Positions 36,018 to 48,398 of a DNA stretch of 64,000 bases are shown piece after piece. Origin of the DNA: Erythroxylum novogranatense (lineage: Eukaryota > Streptophyta > Magnoliopsida > Malpighiales > Erythroxylaceae). The DNA lies in assembly GCA_029891385.1 (NCBI GenBank), contig CM057231.1:17704300-17768299 (forward strand), read 5' to 3'. The position numbers and the translations under genes were made by a program. The notes beneath the pieces were generated by a model, which ran no database searches, was not told the DNA's origin, and saw nothing but the letters and a program-made list of their open reading frames with translations. Every line of letters begins with the position of its first letter. The first letter of the stretch is position 1.

Positions 36018-37622
36018 ATGGGGACCGAGGGGCGTGGCAGTCGGCCACAGTCCCAGGCCAGGGTCTACGCCATAACTAGGCAGGAGGCCCAGGATTCTCC
36101 GGATGTAGTTGCGGGTATGTTTTTGATTTCCAGCTTTGAGGTTTATGCTTTGATAGATCCAGGTTCCACGCATTCTTTTATTGCACCGCATGTTGCATGT
36201 AGATTGCATGGGGATAGGGAGATGTTGCAGTATGGGCTAGAGGTGAGTACACCTCTAGGTAGTACTACTGCTTTGGGAGAGGTCTGCAAGGAATGCTCGA
36301 TCCAGATAGATCAAGCAGTGCTGAGTGCAGACCTGATAGTTTTTCCTTTGAGAGAGATAGATTTGATTTTGGGGATGGACTGGCTCACTGCCCATAGGCC
36401 TGTTATGGATTGCTATACCAAGGAGGTCGTGTTGAAGTCTCCTGGTCAGCCTAGAGTTGTATTTAGAGGTGTTAGTCAGGCAGTGCCAGCCAGGATGATT
36501 TCATTTCTGAGTGCCTTGAGGTTGATGCAGGGAGGTTGTGAGGCCTATTTGGCACATGTGGTGGATTCCAGAGGGGAGCAGAGGTTGCAGGATGTTCCCG
36601 TGATCAGGGAATTTCCAGATGTGTTTCCCGAGGAGTTACCGGGTTTGCCGCCGGATCGGAAGACGGAGTTTTCGATTGACCTCATTCCAGGTACCGCTCC
36701 TATATCTATACCTCCATATAGGATGGCACTAGTGGAACTGAGGGAGCTTAAGACTCAGTTGCAGGAGCTTCTGGATAAAGGATTTATCAGGCCAAGTGTT
36801 TCGCCTTGGGGAGCTCCAGTGTTGTTTGTGAAGAAGAAGGACGGGACTCTGAGGTTATGTATCGATTATAGGCAACTGAATCGGGTGACAGTCAAGAATA
36901 AGTATCCACTGCCTAGGATTGAGGACTTGTTTGATCAGTTGCAGGTAGCTCAGGTGTTTACTACGTTGGACTTAAGATCGGGATACTATCAGTTGGGGAT
37001 AGCTGAGGCCGACGTGCCTAAGAGTGCCTTTAGGAGCAGGTATGGGCATTTCGAGTTCCTAGTGATGCCGTTCGGGTTGACTAATGCCCGGGCAGCTTTC
37101 ATGGCTTTGATGAATAAGGTCTTTCAGCCCTACCTGGATCAGTTCGTGATTGTATTTATTGATGATATTTTGGTGTATTCGAGAGATAGACAGGAGAATG
37201 CGGAGCACCTGAGGACTGTATTGCAGATTATGAGAGATAGATAGTTGTATGCCAAATTCAGCAAGTGTGAATTTTGGCTGGATGAGGTGGTGTTCTTAGG
37301 CCACATTGTGTCTGGTGAGGGTATCCGGGTGGATCCTCACAAGATTGAGGCAGTGAGGAGTTGGGAGGTTCCGAGGAATGTGTCAGATATGCGGAGTTTC
37401 CTCGAATTAGCAGGATATTATCGAAGGTTTGTCGAGGGGTTTTTCGTGATCTCAGCCCCTCTGACAAAACTTCTGAGGAAGAGTGTGGCCTTCAGATGGA
37501 CAGAGGAGTGTCAAAGGAGCTTTGAGGAGCTGAAATATCGGTTGACTACTGCACCGGTCTTAGCTCTGCCGTCAGGGACTGGAGGTTTCGAGGTCTTTAG
37601 TGATGCTTCTCAGCATGGATAG
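36018..37622 (+). pseudogene. Tekay-type pol: protease, reverse transcriptase, start of RNase H
   Basis: Same frame as gag. The aspartic protease has [11 protein letters not shown] (about 36147-36179), with DPG in place of DSG/DTG as is common in plant gypsy elements. Reverse transcriptase runs from about 36600 to 37300 with [21 protein letters not shown] and the catalytic box FIDDILVYS (about 37155). An in-frame TAG at 37242-37244 replaces what is normally a Gln codon before [12 protein letters not shown]. RNase H begins with FSDASQHG and is broken at 37620 by a one-base deletion. Copy-and-paste replication would need all these enzymes, so this copy is inactive alone. Confidence 0.92.
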
Positions 37623-38154
37623 GTTGTGTTCTGATGCAACATGGGAGAGTTATAGCTTATGGCTCAAGACAGTTGAGGTCTCACGAGATGAATTATCCAG
37701 TGCATGATTTGGAATTAGCTGCAGTGGTGTTTGCTCTGGAGACATTACTTGTATGGTGAGACGTTCTAGATTTTCACTAATCATAAGAGTCTGAGATATT
37801 TGTTGAGTCAGAGGGAGTTGAATCTCAGATAGAGGAGATGGATTGAGCTACTTAAGGACTATGATTGCACGATCGAGTATCACCCTAGGAAGGCCAATGT
37901 GGTGGCTGATGCTTTGAGTAGGAGATCGCATGTTAGTGCAGCTCAGGTTCAGGTTTCAAGGTTGCCGTGTTTAGTTCAGTTGAGAGCTTTGAATGTACAG
38001 TTGGATTTGGAGCCGGATGGAGTTTTGATGGCCACTTTGAGACTCAGGCCGATGCTTTAGGACAGGATCAGGCGAGTTCAGGATCAAGATCCTGTGTTAG
38101 TACGATTGATTGAGAGAGTGCAGGTTGGTTCAGCTTCTGATTTTAATGTGAGAG
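37623..38154 (+). pseudogene. Tekay-type RNase H and linker, frameshifted
   Basis: RNase H fragments are readable in two frames: [18 protein letters not shown] (from 37622), then after a break near 37739 a frame with FTNHKSLRYLLSQREL and EYHPRKANVVADALSRR (to about 37930). The break fits an 8-bp deletion between short direct repeats of GGAGACAT type. The third catalytic Asp (normally TDHKS) is Asn. Stops lie near 37767, 37839 and 38058. A further 2-bp deletion near 38190 moves the frame to that of the integrase segment. Confidence 0.8.
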
Positions 38155-39513
38155 ATGGGACTCTTTGGATGGGTCAGAGGTTGTGTTCCTGATGTTGATG
38201 ATTTGAGGCGTGAGATTCTAGAGGAAGCGTATTTGGCTGCTTATGCTATGCATCTTGGTACTACGAAGATGTATCGTACTCTTAAGTTGCATTTCTGGTG
38301 GCCAGGCATGAAGAGGCAGGTGGCGGAGTTTGTTTCTCGGTGTCTGACGTGCCATCAGGTTAAGGCTGAGCACCAGGCTCCAGTTGGTAAGTTGCATTCG
38401 TTGCCCATTCTGGAGTGGAAATGGGAGCGAATTACCATGGATTTTGTGATGGGGTTGCCTAGGACGCCGACGCAGCATGACGCGATCTGGGTCATAGTGG
38501 ACCGGTTGACTAAATCAGCTCACTTCTTGCCAGTGAGAGAGAACAATACTCTCGATCAGTTGGCCCAGAAGTATGTGTTAGAGATAGTGAGATTGCATGG
38601 GGTTCCAGTGTCTATAGTCTCAGATAGGGATCCTAGGTTTACTTCGAGGTTTTGGAAGAGTTTGCAGTCTGCTATGGGTACCAGATTGAGTTTCAGTACA
38701 ACTTTTCATCCTCGGACAGATGGGCAGAATGAGAGGACGATTAAGACAGTCGAGGATATGTTACGAGCTTGTGTATTGGAGTTCAGAGGAGCATGGGATC
38801 AGTACTTAGCTCTGATCGAGTTTGCTTACAACAATCAGTATCAGAGTAGCATTGGGATGGCACCGTATGAGGCATTGTATGGGCGTCATTGTAAATCACG
38901 TCTTTATTGGGATGAAGAGGGTACGAGGATGCTTGAGAGTCCCGAGCTGATTCAGGACACTGTGGATAAGGTACAACTGATTCGGAGTCGCATCAAAGCG
39001 GCTCAGGATAGACAGAAGAGATATGTGGACCAGCATCGGAGAGAGATGGAGTACAGTGTGGGAGATAGAATGTTCCTCAGAGTGTCTCCGTGGAGAGGGG
39101 TTCTGAGATTTGGCCGTAAGGGCAAGTTGAGTCCTCGGTATATTAGTCCTTATGAGATCCTAGAGAGGATAGGACCCTTGGCTTATAGATTGGCGTTACC
39201 GAGCGAGATGTCGCAGTTGCACGACGTCTTCCATGTGAGCATGCTCTGGAGATACCGATCAGACCCGACCCATATGATTCCGGCTCATGAGATCGAGGTA
39301 GCCAGTGATTTGAGTTATATAGAGGAGCCGGTACGGATTGTAGGGTCAAGGGTCAAGCAGTTGAGGAGCAGGGTTATTCCATTGGTGAAAGTCCTTTGGA
39401 AGAACCATTCGGCTAAGGAGGCAACTTGGGAGAATGAGGAGCACATGAGGAGGCAGTACCCTCATTTGTTTGATCAGTCAGGTAAGAAATTTCAGGACGA
39501 AATTTTTTATTAG
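38155..39513 (+). pseudogene. Tekay-type integrase with chromodomain-like C-terminus
   Basis: The integrase joins element cDNA to chromosomal DNA. This 452-codon open segment holds the zinc-binding region (MHLGTTKMYR ... CLTCHQVK; the first His seems replaced by Tyr), the DDE core (MDFVMGLP, IVSDRDPRF, GQNERTIKTVEDML), the GPY/F-like region (GPLAYRLALP) and a C-terminal segment with VKVLWKNHSAKEATWE, the chromodomain-like tail of Tekay/Del chromoviruses, thought to guide insertion to heterochromatin. The listed ATG-like start is not a real start; the segment belongs to the gag-pol polyprotein and is out of frame with upstream RNase H. Stop TAG is followed closely by the PPT. Confidence 0.9.
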
Positions 39514-39524
39514 GAGGGGAGAAT
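39512..39524 (+). other. Polypurine tract of the Tekay-type element
   Basis: AGGAGGGGAGAAT immediately before the 3' LTR at 39525. Confidence 0.92.
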
Positions 39525-42337
39525 TGTAACATCCCGTTACCAATGTGAAGGGCATATTGGTAATTCGGATGGATTAGGATTGGGTGCATGCATTATATGA
39601 TTCGCGCATGCATTTAACCTCTATAAATGTTGATAAATGATTATTATTGCACGAGCATATGTATGTACATGCATGTATGACAATTTTCCCGATTTAATTG
39701 TGTAAATTGGAAAATTTGGTGATAATCGTTCAGATTAGGTTTGGATTATAGAAATTGAGTGGAAATTGAAGTTAGGGGTTTGAAAATTGGAATTTGAGTA
39801 TAGGATTAGGTATTTCCTAATTTTGAGGATTTATAAGAATTTTTCTGGGATTTTTAGAGATATGAGTCCGGATCAAAAAAATGGCATGATGACTGATAAA
39901 TTGGATTCCGGTTCCGAAATTGTTTGACAATTGGCTTGAGATCATTTGAGTTATGATTTGAGGATTTATTATTTTTAATCATTGCAAAATTGGGAGAAAA
40001 ATAGAATAACAATCGGATTCTAGATCCTAAGAATTGGGCATGTGGCAAAGGAATTGCCAAACATGCCCTTAGTTTTAAAGTCTTGGTATAAAATCCTAAC
40101 CTTTTAAACTTTGTTCCTACGATCTTCCCTTGCCTTTGAAAGGAAATTTCTCTTTTCTCTTCTCTTCTCCATCATGGATCACCATCTTTGCCTTTCCTTT
40201 CATTCTCTTCTTGTTAAATTGTTCCTTTCATCATCTTCAACCTAGCTAAAACCTTGGTTTGGAAGAGGAAAATGTTTGGTGTTTTTGTGGGTGATTGCCG
40301 TGGATGTCAATTGAGTTGAGGGTTGGAGTTTTCTTGGTGATATTTAAAGGTTTAAGGCTTGAATCAAGTAAGTTACAACTCCTTTATGTGTTAAGTTGTT
40401 TGATTTGATCATTGAATTAAGTTATTAACTGTTTAAGAATTTAGAAGTTTCGGATGATATAGGTTTTGAGAAAAATGTTGATTTTGATTTGGGTATTTGA
40501 AGAATAATTGATAAATGATGGATTTGAGATTTGAAATGAGTTGTGTTTAGTAGTTGGAGTTGTTTGAGAGTGTTTGGAATGGAAAGGAATGGATTTAAAT
40601 CAACAGATCTAGGAAAAACTGAGTTTCGGGCGTGTTTCTTGGTGTGCCGCCTTGTGTAGCAACTCTCGATCCGCACGCCGCAACGAAATGGAAACGTCGT
40701 CATGGGCGACGATCTTGCCAGACGCCATGAAAGGCTCTCTTATCTGCCGCGACGTATCTGAGAGGAGGAAATCTTCTTGATGAGTGATCTTCGCCATGGC
40801 GAGGACGCTTATTTGGGACGAGTATGATTCTTTTAATTAGAGAATTTTGAGGGTTAATTCTTAATGGATTGGTTAGGGATTGATTGATCTTGTTTAGAGA
40901 CTAAGAATTGTGAATTTATAAGAATAGAAATTTGGAATTTAATTTGGTGGTTCTCGAAATCGGTTGGTTATTGAATAGTGAATTTGATTTTGATTTAAGG
41001 ATAATTCTAATGTCTTGGAATTTAGTTTTAAAGAGTTCGTAACCTAGTCAATTGAATTGTGGTATTAGAAATTGCTATTAATTAGAGTGAAAAAGGTCGA
41101 ATTTGAGTAAGATCGGGAATAGCATTGGAAACGTCATAACATGTATAGCACATAATTTATTCGCTACTTATGCGTTATTGAATCCTAGAAATTGAGCAAT
41201 TGATAATGTTGGGTTATTCTGATTGCTATAGAGGCTCAAGTGGAGCGTCGATCGTTCGACGTAGGCGAGACTTCCCGGTAGTAGCTCAGAAGTTCTGAGG
41301 TGAGTAACCTAGTTGGTTTCTCAACCTGTATATGTTACATTTTAAGCACCTATGCCATGTGGAGTTAAGGATGGATCCGTGTGATTGCTTTTGATTGATT
41401 TCGGACCAAAGGTGACCGAAATATTTGGAATGTAATATAGAAGTGTTATATGTGCATTAATTGAAATTAATTGGCTTTAAATGCGAAATTAGACATATGG
41501 AGTTGTATCGTGAAATAAATATTATAATTTGGACATGTGCATACATGCATACAAGTATGATCAGATAAAGACAGTTGTGACCGGTGCAGCCACCGTATTT
41601 CAGAGCTTTAAGCTCAACGCACAGGGTCTCATGCCCAACGATTTTAGAGCCTCAGGCTCAACATATTAGGGCTTCAAGCCCAATGTTATCCAGAGCCACT
41701 CGCTCAACGTTAATGAGCTCAGACGCACGGTCACAACAACGAAATAAAATGAAAGTGTTACATGTACATCGCATATATGAATGTTCAAATGTGAATTGTA
41801 TGAAAGGCGAAACGCCTTCTAAATGTGAAATTGAATGCATGTGATTCTCTGATTGCGATAATATATGATATAATGTGAACGTTGTGTCTATGCATGAGTT
41901 GGGTGGACCATCGATGATGGTTTCTCGCTAAGTTCGCAAACTCACCCAACATTGCATTTCTTTTTCAGGACAGTGATAGTAGACTCCTAGCTCTAGGGTT
42001 CGACTTTTCCGCTGTGTGAGCGCGTTGGCTCGAGTAGTATGGCTCACAGGTCGGTCAGCTGGGATCTTTTGGGAATGACCTAGTTAGGAGCTCTTTTGGT
42101 TCCTTTTGGTTTTGTTCAGTATGTTATTGTGACGGAATAGTGTATTTATGGTTTTTAAGAAATGAAATGAAAATATTTTGGGTTTTAAAATCTAGCGAGT
42201 TTGATATTATGGTTTAATTATATTGATGCCATGTGGATTATAGAAATGATCGTTCGTAGTGCACCCTCATCATAGGTTATGTATCGAAATGATCTACGGG
42301 CGTCCCGGTGTATACCCTACGGTAAGGGGGCGCTACA
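39525..42337 (+). repeat. 3' LTR of the Tekay-type element
   Basis: 2813 bp, TGTAACATCCCGTTACC to GGGGGCGCTACA. Collinear with the 5' LTR, with mostly scattered base changes; the GC-rich block is shortened and rewritten. Confidence 0.93.
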
Positions 42338-42342
42338 CATAT

Positions 42343-43341
42343 AGAGTAATGAGTCCCAGGGCAAGAACTGATATCACTTGTACTAGATTTGACGTAGTCA
42401 GTCTAGTGAAAGTTGAAACTTTGCCCATACTCATAACCAGGTGGGGTATAGCATGGTGAAAGGACGAATTGCACAGTAATTGTCTATAAGAGGGTTCACA
42501 AGATGGTTCGTGGTGAACACGGGTTTATTCGTCAAACCACTTACTTTCTGGTCAATTGGAGGTCATGATGTGTTGCTAGATATCGCTCATGACTTGCTTA
42601 GATTAAGTATTAATCTAAGTGGCCAACATAACTGGGAACCTAATGGGTCACACACATAAGAGTGACTCGGAGAATTTTTAAAATGGATTTGGATAAAGAT
42701 CTATTATATGGAGAGCAATAGAACCAAATGGATCCCGATGAGATCGGGATATGTCCCAATGAGATCGTGATATCCATATTGCTGAAAGAGGTCTCCGGTG
42801 TTTTTTCACACCCGGGACTCCGTAGGACCGATCCAGTATGACTGGAGCACTTCAGCAATTATATATATATATATATGACTAATCTGTAAAGATGAAGAAA
42901 TATTCTTTCATAAGTTTCATTTAATGTCTTTAATGGATAAAAGACAAAAATGAAAGCTTGGAGAGGAAGATAATCGTGAGATAAAAGGATTTTAACATGT
43001 TTTAGAAACATGTTTTTCAAAAACCAACCAAAGCTCTCTTCATTTTGTCTTCCTCTTCCAAGCTTCATCCTCCTTCACATTGCTCTTCAAGAATCAAGGT
43101 AAGAGCTAGCACTCTCTCCTTTATTCTAGCTATTTCTGAATCAAAGAGTTTGATTCGGTTAGATTCTCCGACCTCTGCGTGGATACCGTTCGAGACGGTC
43201 TCCTTTGGTCATTGTGGTTTGAGAATTCTGGTACTTCTTTGTATAAACACATAGATCCCAGAGTTCAGGAGAGTCCTGGAATATTTTTGTTTTGTTTTCT
43301 GCACTGCGAGTATGTGATGCATGCACTGGGATTTTCCTACA
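42343..43341 (+). repeat. Angela/Tork-type 5' LTR, part 2
   Basis: Continues from 31986 after one CATAT target-site copy and ends TTTCCTACA at the PBS. Contains a short (AT)n run at about 42859-42876. Small frames on either strand are not conserved coding sequence. Confidence 0.8.
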
Positions 43342-43342
43342 T

Positions 43343-43356
43343 TGGTATCAGAGCCA
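43343..43356 (+). other. Primer-binding site of the Angela/Tork-type element
   Basis: TGGTATCAGAGCCA, one base after the LTR; initiator tRNA-Met type. Confidence 0.93.
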
Positions 43357-45222
43357 CTTGTGACTCGTATGAAGAAGAAATCATAACAAGGTTGATGCTG
43401 CCTATTGGTTGTGATGATTGTGCATGCTGAGTGTGTTGAATTCGAAATCAGTGTAGAGATCTTGTTTTCGATATTATCTTGCCCATATTCACTCATGAGA
43501 TGTTGTTGAATTTGTCTGTGGAAGGAAAAAATTTATTAATGTGATTTGATATGTTTTTTCTAATTTATTCCCTAATGTTCTGGTTGCTGTGTTTACGCAC
43601 ATTACATGAACAGGCATGTTGTAGATTCGAGAATAAATTATAAAATTTTTTAGGATTTTCTTTCACCAACATGTTTCTAAAATGTTTACAAATGTCTATA
43701 AATATGGAAAAATGTTGTCAAGCTGATTGAATATTTGTTTGAGAATTTCTTGTGTGTTGTTGGGAATGTCTGTGTTGAGGAACACAGATTCTGGATTGGC
43801 TTGGTTGCTGAGGTTGGTTGAGTTTTTCTTGAAAATAAATTCTGAAAATATTCATGGAACATGTTGTGAACATGTTGTAGCCTCTATAATTTTCTCAGCA
43901 TTTATTGAAGTTGTTTCAATGACTTTTTCAAGAAAAAGACAGAGCATGGTAATTTTGAGAAAATTTATGGAACTAGTTTGTTTGAAATGTTGATTGTGTG
44001 TTTTTCAATTCCAATTCCTTGCATCATTTTTAATATGATCAGAAATATGTTGCATTGATGTTGTATGCATGCCAAACTGATTTGCTTGAAATTAGGTTTC
44101 CAAAAAGTTTCAGATGTCAAATATTTCATATTAGCGTCTCGTTAGTATATTCACTTGTTTTGATTGTTTTGGCCGTCACAAGTTATGTGACAAGTGCCGA
44201 AGTAGTCTTGATGAAGTTGAGACTACCTAAAGATACTTAGGGCGATAGTTTGATGTTCTCAAGTTATTTGGAAATCTAAGAGATCAATATTGTATTAATC
44301 TATTTAGAGTATTTCATGTCTAGTATGACTAGATATGGCAAGCATGATACAATTAAAATGTTTAATTAATACATCAGAGTAGAGAGTATTACACTTGGTA
44401 TATTGGTATTTTGAATTGGAATTGAAAACATACGGATTGAGAAATTAGCCGAACGTCACATCTTTAGATGCATAACCCGTCACAATCTATATAGGAAAAC
44501 CTTGTGAGATAATTGCATTAGAGCATGCATGCTAGGGTTGTTTAGGTGGGATGATGGATGATTATGGATATAAATTCGATGTGATTGATGAAATGTCCTA
44601 AATCATTCCATATAGTTGTTGGGACTATAATCCTACGACTTAGATGAGACTAGAGTATGAAATCCCTCACACATAATATGAAAACTAACGCCTTCCATTA
44701 ATATGGGGAGAACCGGAATTCTTTTAAAGTTAAGGTTGTTGGGAAAACCCAAGCTCACTCTATACGGATATGTTTGAGCCATTGGAATAAGATTTTCATA
44801 TTAATGGGTCGGTTTTCACTGGAAGCGTTGATTTGTTAAATAAATTCAAGGTCAATGTAGACAGAGGCGCAATTAGGTAGCGCACATCAGCTGTACATGC
44901 ATCAAGAGTTGATAACACAATGTGTGTGCATACATCACGAGTTGATAGCACTAGACGATACTTGCATCTATGATGCAATTGATATGACCGATATCTACCA
45001 ATTGACCTAAGGTGGCTTATTGGGTAAACCCAAGGTCATTCTTAGTAATGTCAGATATCGACCCATTGGGACACTTTGTCATCATTTTTCTTGGATTCGT
45101 AGTGAGGGCTATGGATTCTTGGAAACTAATGGGACCCATATACATGTCATTCAAGTCCTTATGATCATGCATGTATTTAAATTATAACATTCTTTCTCTG
45201 TTTACATTTCGGTTGATTGAAG
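43357..45222 (+). other. Long untranslated leader of the Angela/Tork-type element
   Basis: About 1.9 kb between PBS and gag without a supported ORF. Long leaders are usual in this copia lineage, where packaging signals are expected, but I recognise no specific motif. Confidence 0.65.
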
Positions 45223-45990
45223 ATGTCCTCTAGTGTAAATTTGCGCTCACTTATAGAGTCTAATAAATTAACTGGACCCAACTTTCTTAATTGGCTGAGA
45301 AATCTGAGAATTGTTCTCAAATTTGAGGAGTTAGGCTATGTACTAGACGTTCCACTCCCTGATCCACCTGTTGTTGATGCTTCTAATGAGGTTCAGAAAG
45401 CATATCGTAAGCATCTTAAGGATAGTGACTTAGCTACTTGTATTATGCTAGCCTCTCACCAGAGCTGCAAAAACAACATGAGTCTATGGATGCTAATACC
45501 ATAGTATTTCATCTTAGAGAGCTTTCTGATAAGCAAGCTCGGTCTGAAAGGTTCGAGATCTCGAAGCTGCTCTTCACGACTAAGATGACTCCGGGGACAT
45601 CTGCATTGCAGTATACACTGAAGATGAATGGGTATATTGAGAGGTTGGCCATCTTGGGTTTTGTTATGGATTATGAATTAAGTTTTGACTTAATTTTGGT
45701 TGGATTGTCTGATAGTTATTCACAGTTTGTGTTAAACTATCGGATGAACCAACTATCCACGACAATCCTTGAGTTGATCAATCTGCTCAAGATAGTAGAG
45801 TAATCTATCAAGAAGGATAGCAAGTTAGTGCTAATTTCTTTTGGTTCAAAGAAAAATAACCTAAAGAAGAAAAAGGATAATAAACCAAAAGGAAGTGCAG
45901 CCAAACAGAAATTTAAAGAAACTGCACTAAAAGGAATTTGCTTCCATTGTGGCAAGACTAGCCACTGAAGGTGCAATTGTAAAGTCTATC
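45223..45990 (+). pseudogene. Angela/Tork-type gag
   Basis: Starts at ATG 45223 (MSSSVNLRSLIESNKLTGPN). Copia gag with the typical LTGPNFLNWLRNLRIVLK opening, then a one-base frameshift near 45465 after which the frame LSPELQKQHESMD continues. A TAA at 45801-45803 stands where Gln is expected (CAA to TAA). The zinc knuckle CFHCGKTSH...CNC is at 45939-45980, with a TGA in place of a Trp codon at 45966-45968. Not functional. Confidence 0.88.
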
Positions 45991-46040
45991 TGGAGTTCTT
46001 AAAGAAGAAGCAGGTATCAAATGCCCCGACTCCTTCAGGT

Positions 46041-47351
46041 ATGTTTTTCATTGAGGTTAATATTGTTTCTGATCATAACATATGGGTATTAGATACTGGT
46101 TGTGGCTCACACATATGTAATGATATGCAGGGCCTCAGGGATAGCAGACAGCTCATAAAGGGAGAACTGGACCAACGTATGGGCAATGGAGTAAGAGTTG
46201 TTGCATTAGTCGTAGGCACATATTTTTTGTCACTCTGTAGTGGTTATTTTGTACCTGTTTTAATAAAGAACATATTGTCTGTTTCTTGTTTAATTAAAGC
46301 TAATTTCCATTTGAATTTCAATAGCAATGGTTGTTCTATTAATTTGAATGGACTGTTTTATGGTACTGGTACATTATGCAATGGAATTTACATATTAGAT
46401 ATGCCATATCCAATTATGAATGTTAATGACACGAAAAGACATAAACGAGATAATTTAAATTCAACTTACTTATGGCATTGTCGCCTTGGCCATATAAATG
46501 AGAGACGCACAGCTAAGCTCCATAAGGGTGGTAGTTTAGGATCATTTGATTATGAATCATATGACATGTGTGAATCTTGTTTGTTAGCCAAGATGACTAA
46601 GTTACCCTTTAAGAGAAAGGGTGAACGAGTGACTGGAGTATTAGACCTGATACATTCAGATGTATGTGGTCCGATGTCCATCCATGCCAGAAGTGGTTTT
46701 CTTTACTACATTACCTTTATCGATGATTATTCTCGTTATGGGTATCTGTATCTGATGAGATACAAATCTGAAGCATTTGAAAAGTTCAAACAATTCAAAA
46801 ATGAAGTAGAAAACCAAGTTGGGAAAGGTATCAAGACACTACGATCCGATCGAGGTGGGGAATACTTAGACCAAGAATGTTTAGATTATCTCAGACATAA
46901 TGAGATTTTATCTCAATGGACTCCACCTTACACATCACAGCATAATGGTGTAGCCGAAAGGAGAAACTGAACCTTGTTAGACATGGTACGGTCGATGATG
47001 GGCTTTGCAAATTTACCAAAATCCTTTTGGGGATATGCACTCGAGAGAGTTGTTTATTTGTTAAATAGAGTTCCATCAAAGACAGTTGATGTTACTCCAT
47101 ATGAGATGTGGACTAACAAAAAATCCTATCTTTCTCATTTGAAAGTTTAGGGTTGTCCGACTTATGTGAAGCGGATACAGTAACATAACCTTGATGCGAA
47201 GTCTGACAAGTGTTTGTTCATAGAATATCCTAAAGAAACAATGAGATATCAATTTTACCTTGCTGAGGAAAAAAACGTGTTTGTTTCAAAACATGCTGTC
47301 TTTTTAAAGAAAGAGTTTCTTTTAAAAGAAGAAAGTGGGAGCAAAATATAA
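46041..47351 (+). pseudogene. Angela/Tork-type protease and integrase, truncated
   Basis: Open from 46041 to a TGA at 46968. Protease motif WVLDTGCGSHIC (about 46084), GAG-pre-integrase zinc motif WHCRLGH ... CESCLLAKM (46470-46590), integrase core with HSDVCGP, TLRSDRGGEY and HNGVAERRN. The TGA at 46968 fits CGA to TGA (Arg). After it the frame reads on through LDMVRSMMGFA, TVDVTPYEMW and SKHAVFLKKEFLL with more stops near 47148 and 47180. Similarity to a copia integrase ends at about 47345, so RT and RNase H are missing, cut off by SIRE copy 2. Confidence 0.9.
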
Positions 47352-48398
47352 ACGATCTAGAAGGGGGGGTTGAATAGATCTTTAAAGCTTTTTGTAAAAT
47401 TCTACAATAAAATCATAAGTTAATTCACATAAAAACAATTTAAATAAATTTAAATATAAAGAGTAAGGAAGAAGAACAAACACTGTTTTTATAGAAGTTC
47501 GATGCTAAGACCTACATCCTCTACCTAAGCTCCCACTTAGGATTTGGCAAACCACTTTACTATAAACTTTTTAGTTTAGTGTGAACTTTTACAATGCCAC
47601 TTAACTTCCGGCTCAAGTTACCTTTACAAACGATTTGATTTCCGGCACAAATCCTAACTCTCTAGTGACCTTTCAATGATCACTCAACTAGCACAAGAGA
47701 AATGAGATAAAGAAGATAGAACAATGCTCAATACAAATAAGAGCAATAATGAGCAACTTTGGAGCAATAGAGGAGTCTTTTTGCTTGTTAAACTTCGGTG
47801 TGTCTCTCCATTGATCATCCACTCTTTATACTGATAAGAAAATAGACGTTGGTGAGCCTTTCTAGCCGTTGCATGATTTCTTATGGCCGTTCCTTAACTT
47901 TCTCCTTTCCATTTGTGAATGATTAGTAAAAATCTTGTCCAGCTCTACCTGTTAGTCGACTAGTCGAGTTGTTATAGTCGACTAGTGTTAACATATTTCA
48001 CTGTAGGCTTTAACTTTGCTCCTCGATAAGTCGACTAGTGACATGATAGTCGACTAGTGTTCCTATTCAGTTGATTTGTAGTCGACTTGCAACATATCAG
48101 TGGACTTGTTTTATCTCCCATCTGATGATCCTTAATTCTTAGTCGACTTATGATATACTTAGTCGACTTGTTGCTAATTCCAATGGATACATTTAATAAA
48201 ATCTTCCCATAATATTCATTTTTAATGTCTAAATCATGTTGAAGATTGTTTCCTTCTTGATTCCTCAATGATTTATAATGTCTTCTAGATTCCTTTTAAT
48301 CCAAAACACCTGAAATAAATTTCTTAACCAATTCTATTCATTTTATTATTATCAAAACATAAGTAGGATTTAACTTGTCAACCACCCATGGTCCAACA
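47349..48398 (-). repeat. 3' LTR of SIRE copy 2
   Basis: Minus strand starts TGTTGGACCATGG at 48398. It shares the GAAGGGGGGGTTGAAT string (plus, about 47361) with the LTR of SIRE copy 1. It ends next to the truncated integrase at 47340-47352; a clean TG/CA end could not be fixed there. Confidence 0.7.
47954..48168. repeat. Cluster of seven AGTCGACT palindromes
   Basis: Exact copies at 47954, 47976, 48029, 48048, 48080, 48141 and 48161, plus half-site and one-base variants. The spacing is irregular (19-61 bp). It lies in the U3 side of a SIRE-type LTR, the same relative place as the minisatellite of SIRE copy 1. Confidence 0.85.

Larger units (their letters stand above)
31987..42337 (+). mobile_element. 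Tekay/Del-type chromovirus-like Ty3-gypsy retrotransposon, structurally complete
   Basis: 10351 bp, flanked by TSD CATAT (31982-31986 and 42338-42342). LTRs 31987-34850 and 39525-42337, PBS at 34856, gag-pol 34935-39513, PPT at 39512-39524. Domain order gag, protease, RT, RNase H, integrase, chromodomain-like tail, with very long LTRs, fits the Tekay/Del clade. Stops and deletions disable gag-pol. The LTRs are similar except in the GC-rich block, so insertion is fairly recent. It is the only gypsy copy in the window with recognisable coding sequence and shares LTR ends with the LARDs; its relatives may supply their proteins. Confidence 0.92.
31264..47348 (+). mobile_element. Angela/Tork-type Ty1-copia element, truncated and interrupted
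   Basis: 5' LTR from 31264 (TGTTAGAGTAGTGCCC) to 43341 (TTTCCTACA), split by the gypsy element at 31987-42337; about 1.72 kb without it. Then PBS, a long untranslated leader, gag and integrase. The element breaks off at about 47348 where the LTR of SIRE copy 2 begins. Reverse transcriptase, RNase H and the 3' LTR would lie beyond that element, outside the window. The Angela/Tork assignment rests on LTR start, gag and integrase wording. Confidence 0.8.

Noticed and set aside
42859..42876. (AT)n microsatellite as an origin or matrix-attachment site
   Set aside because: Too short and common in AT-rich LTRs to support a function.
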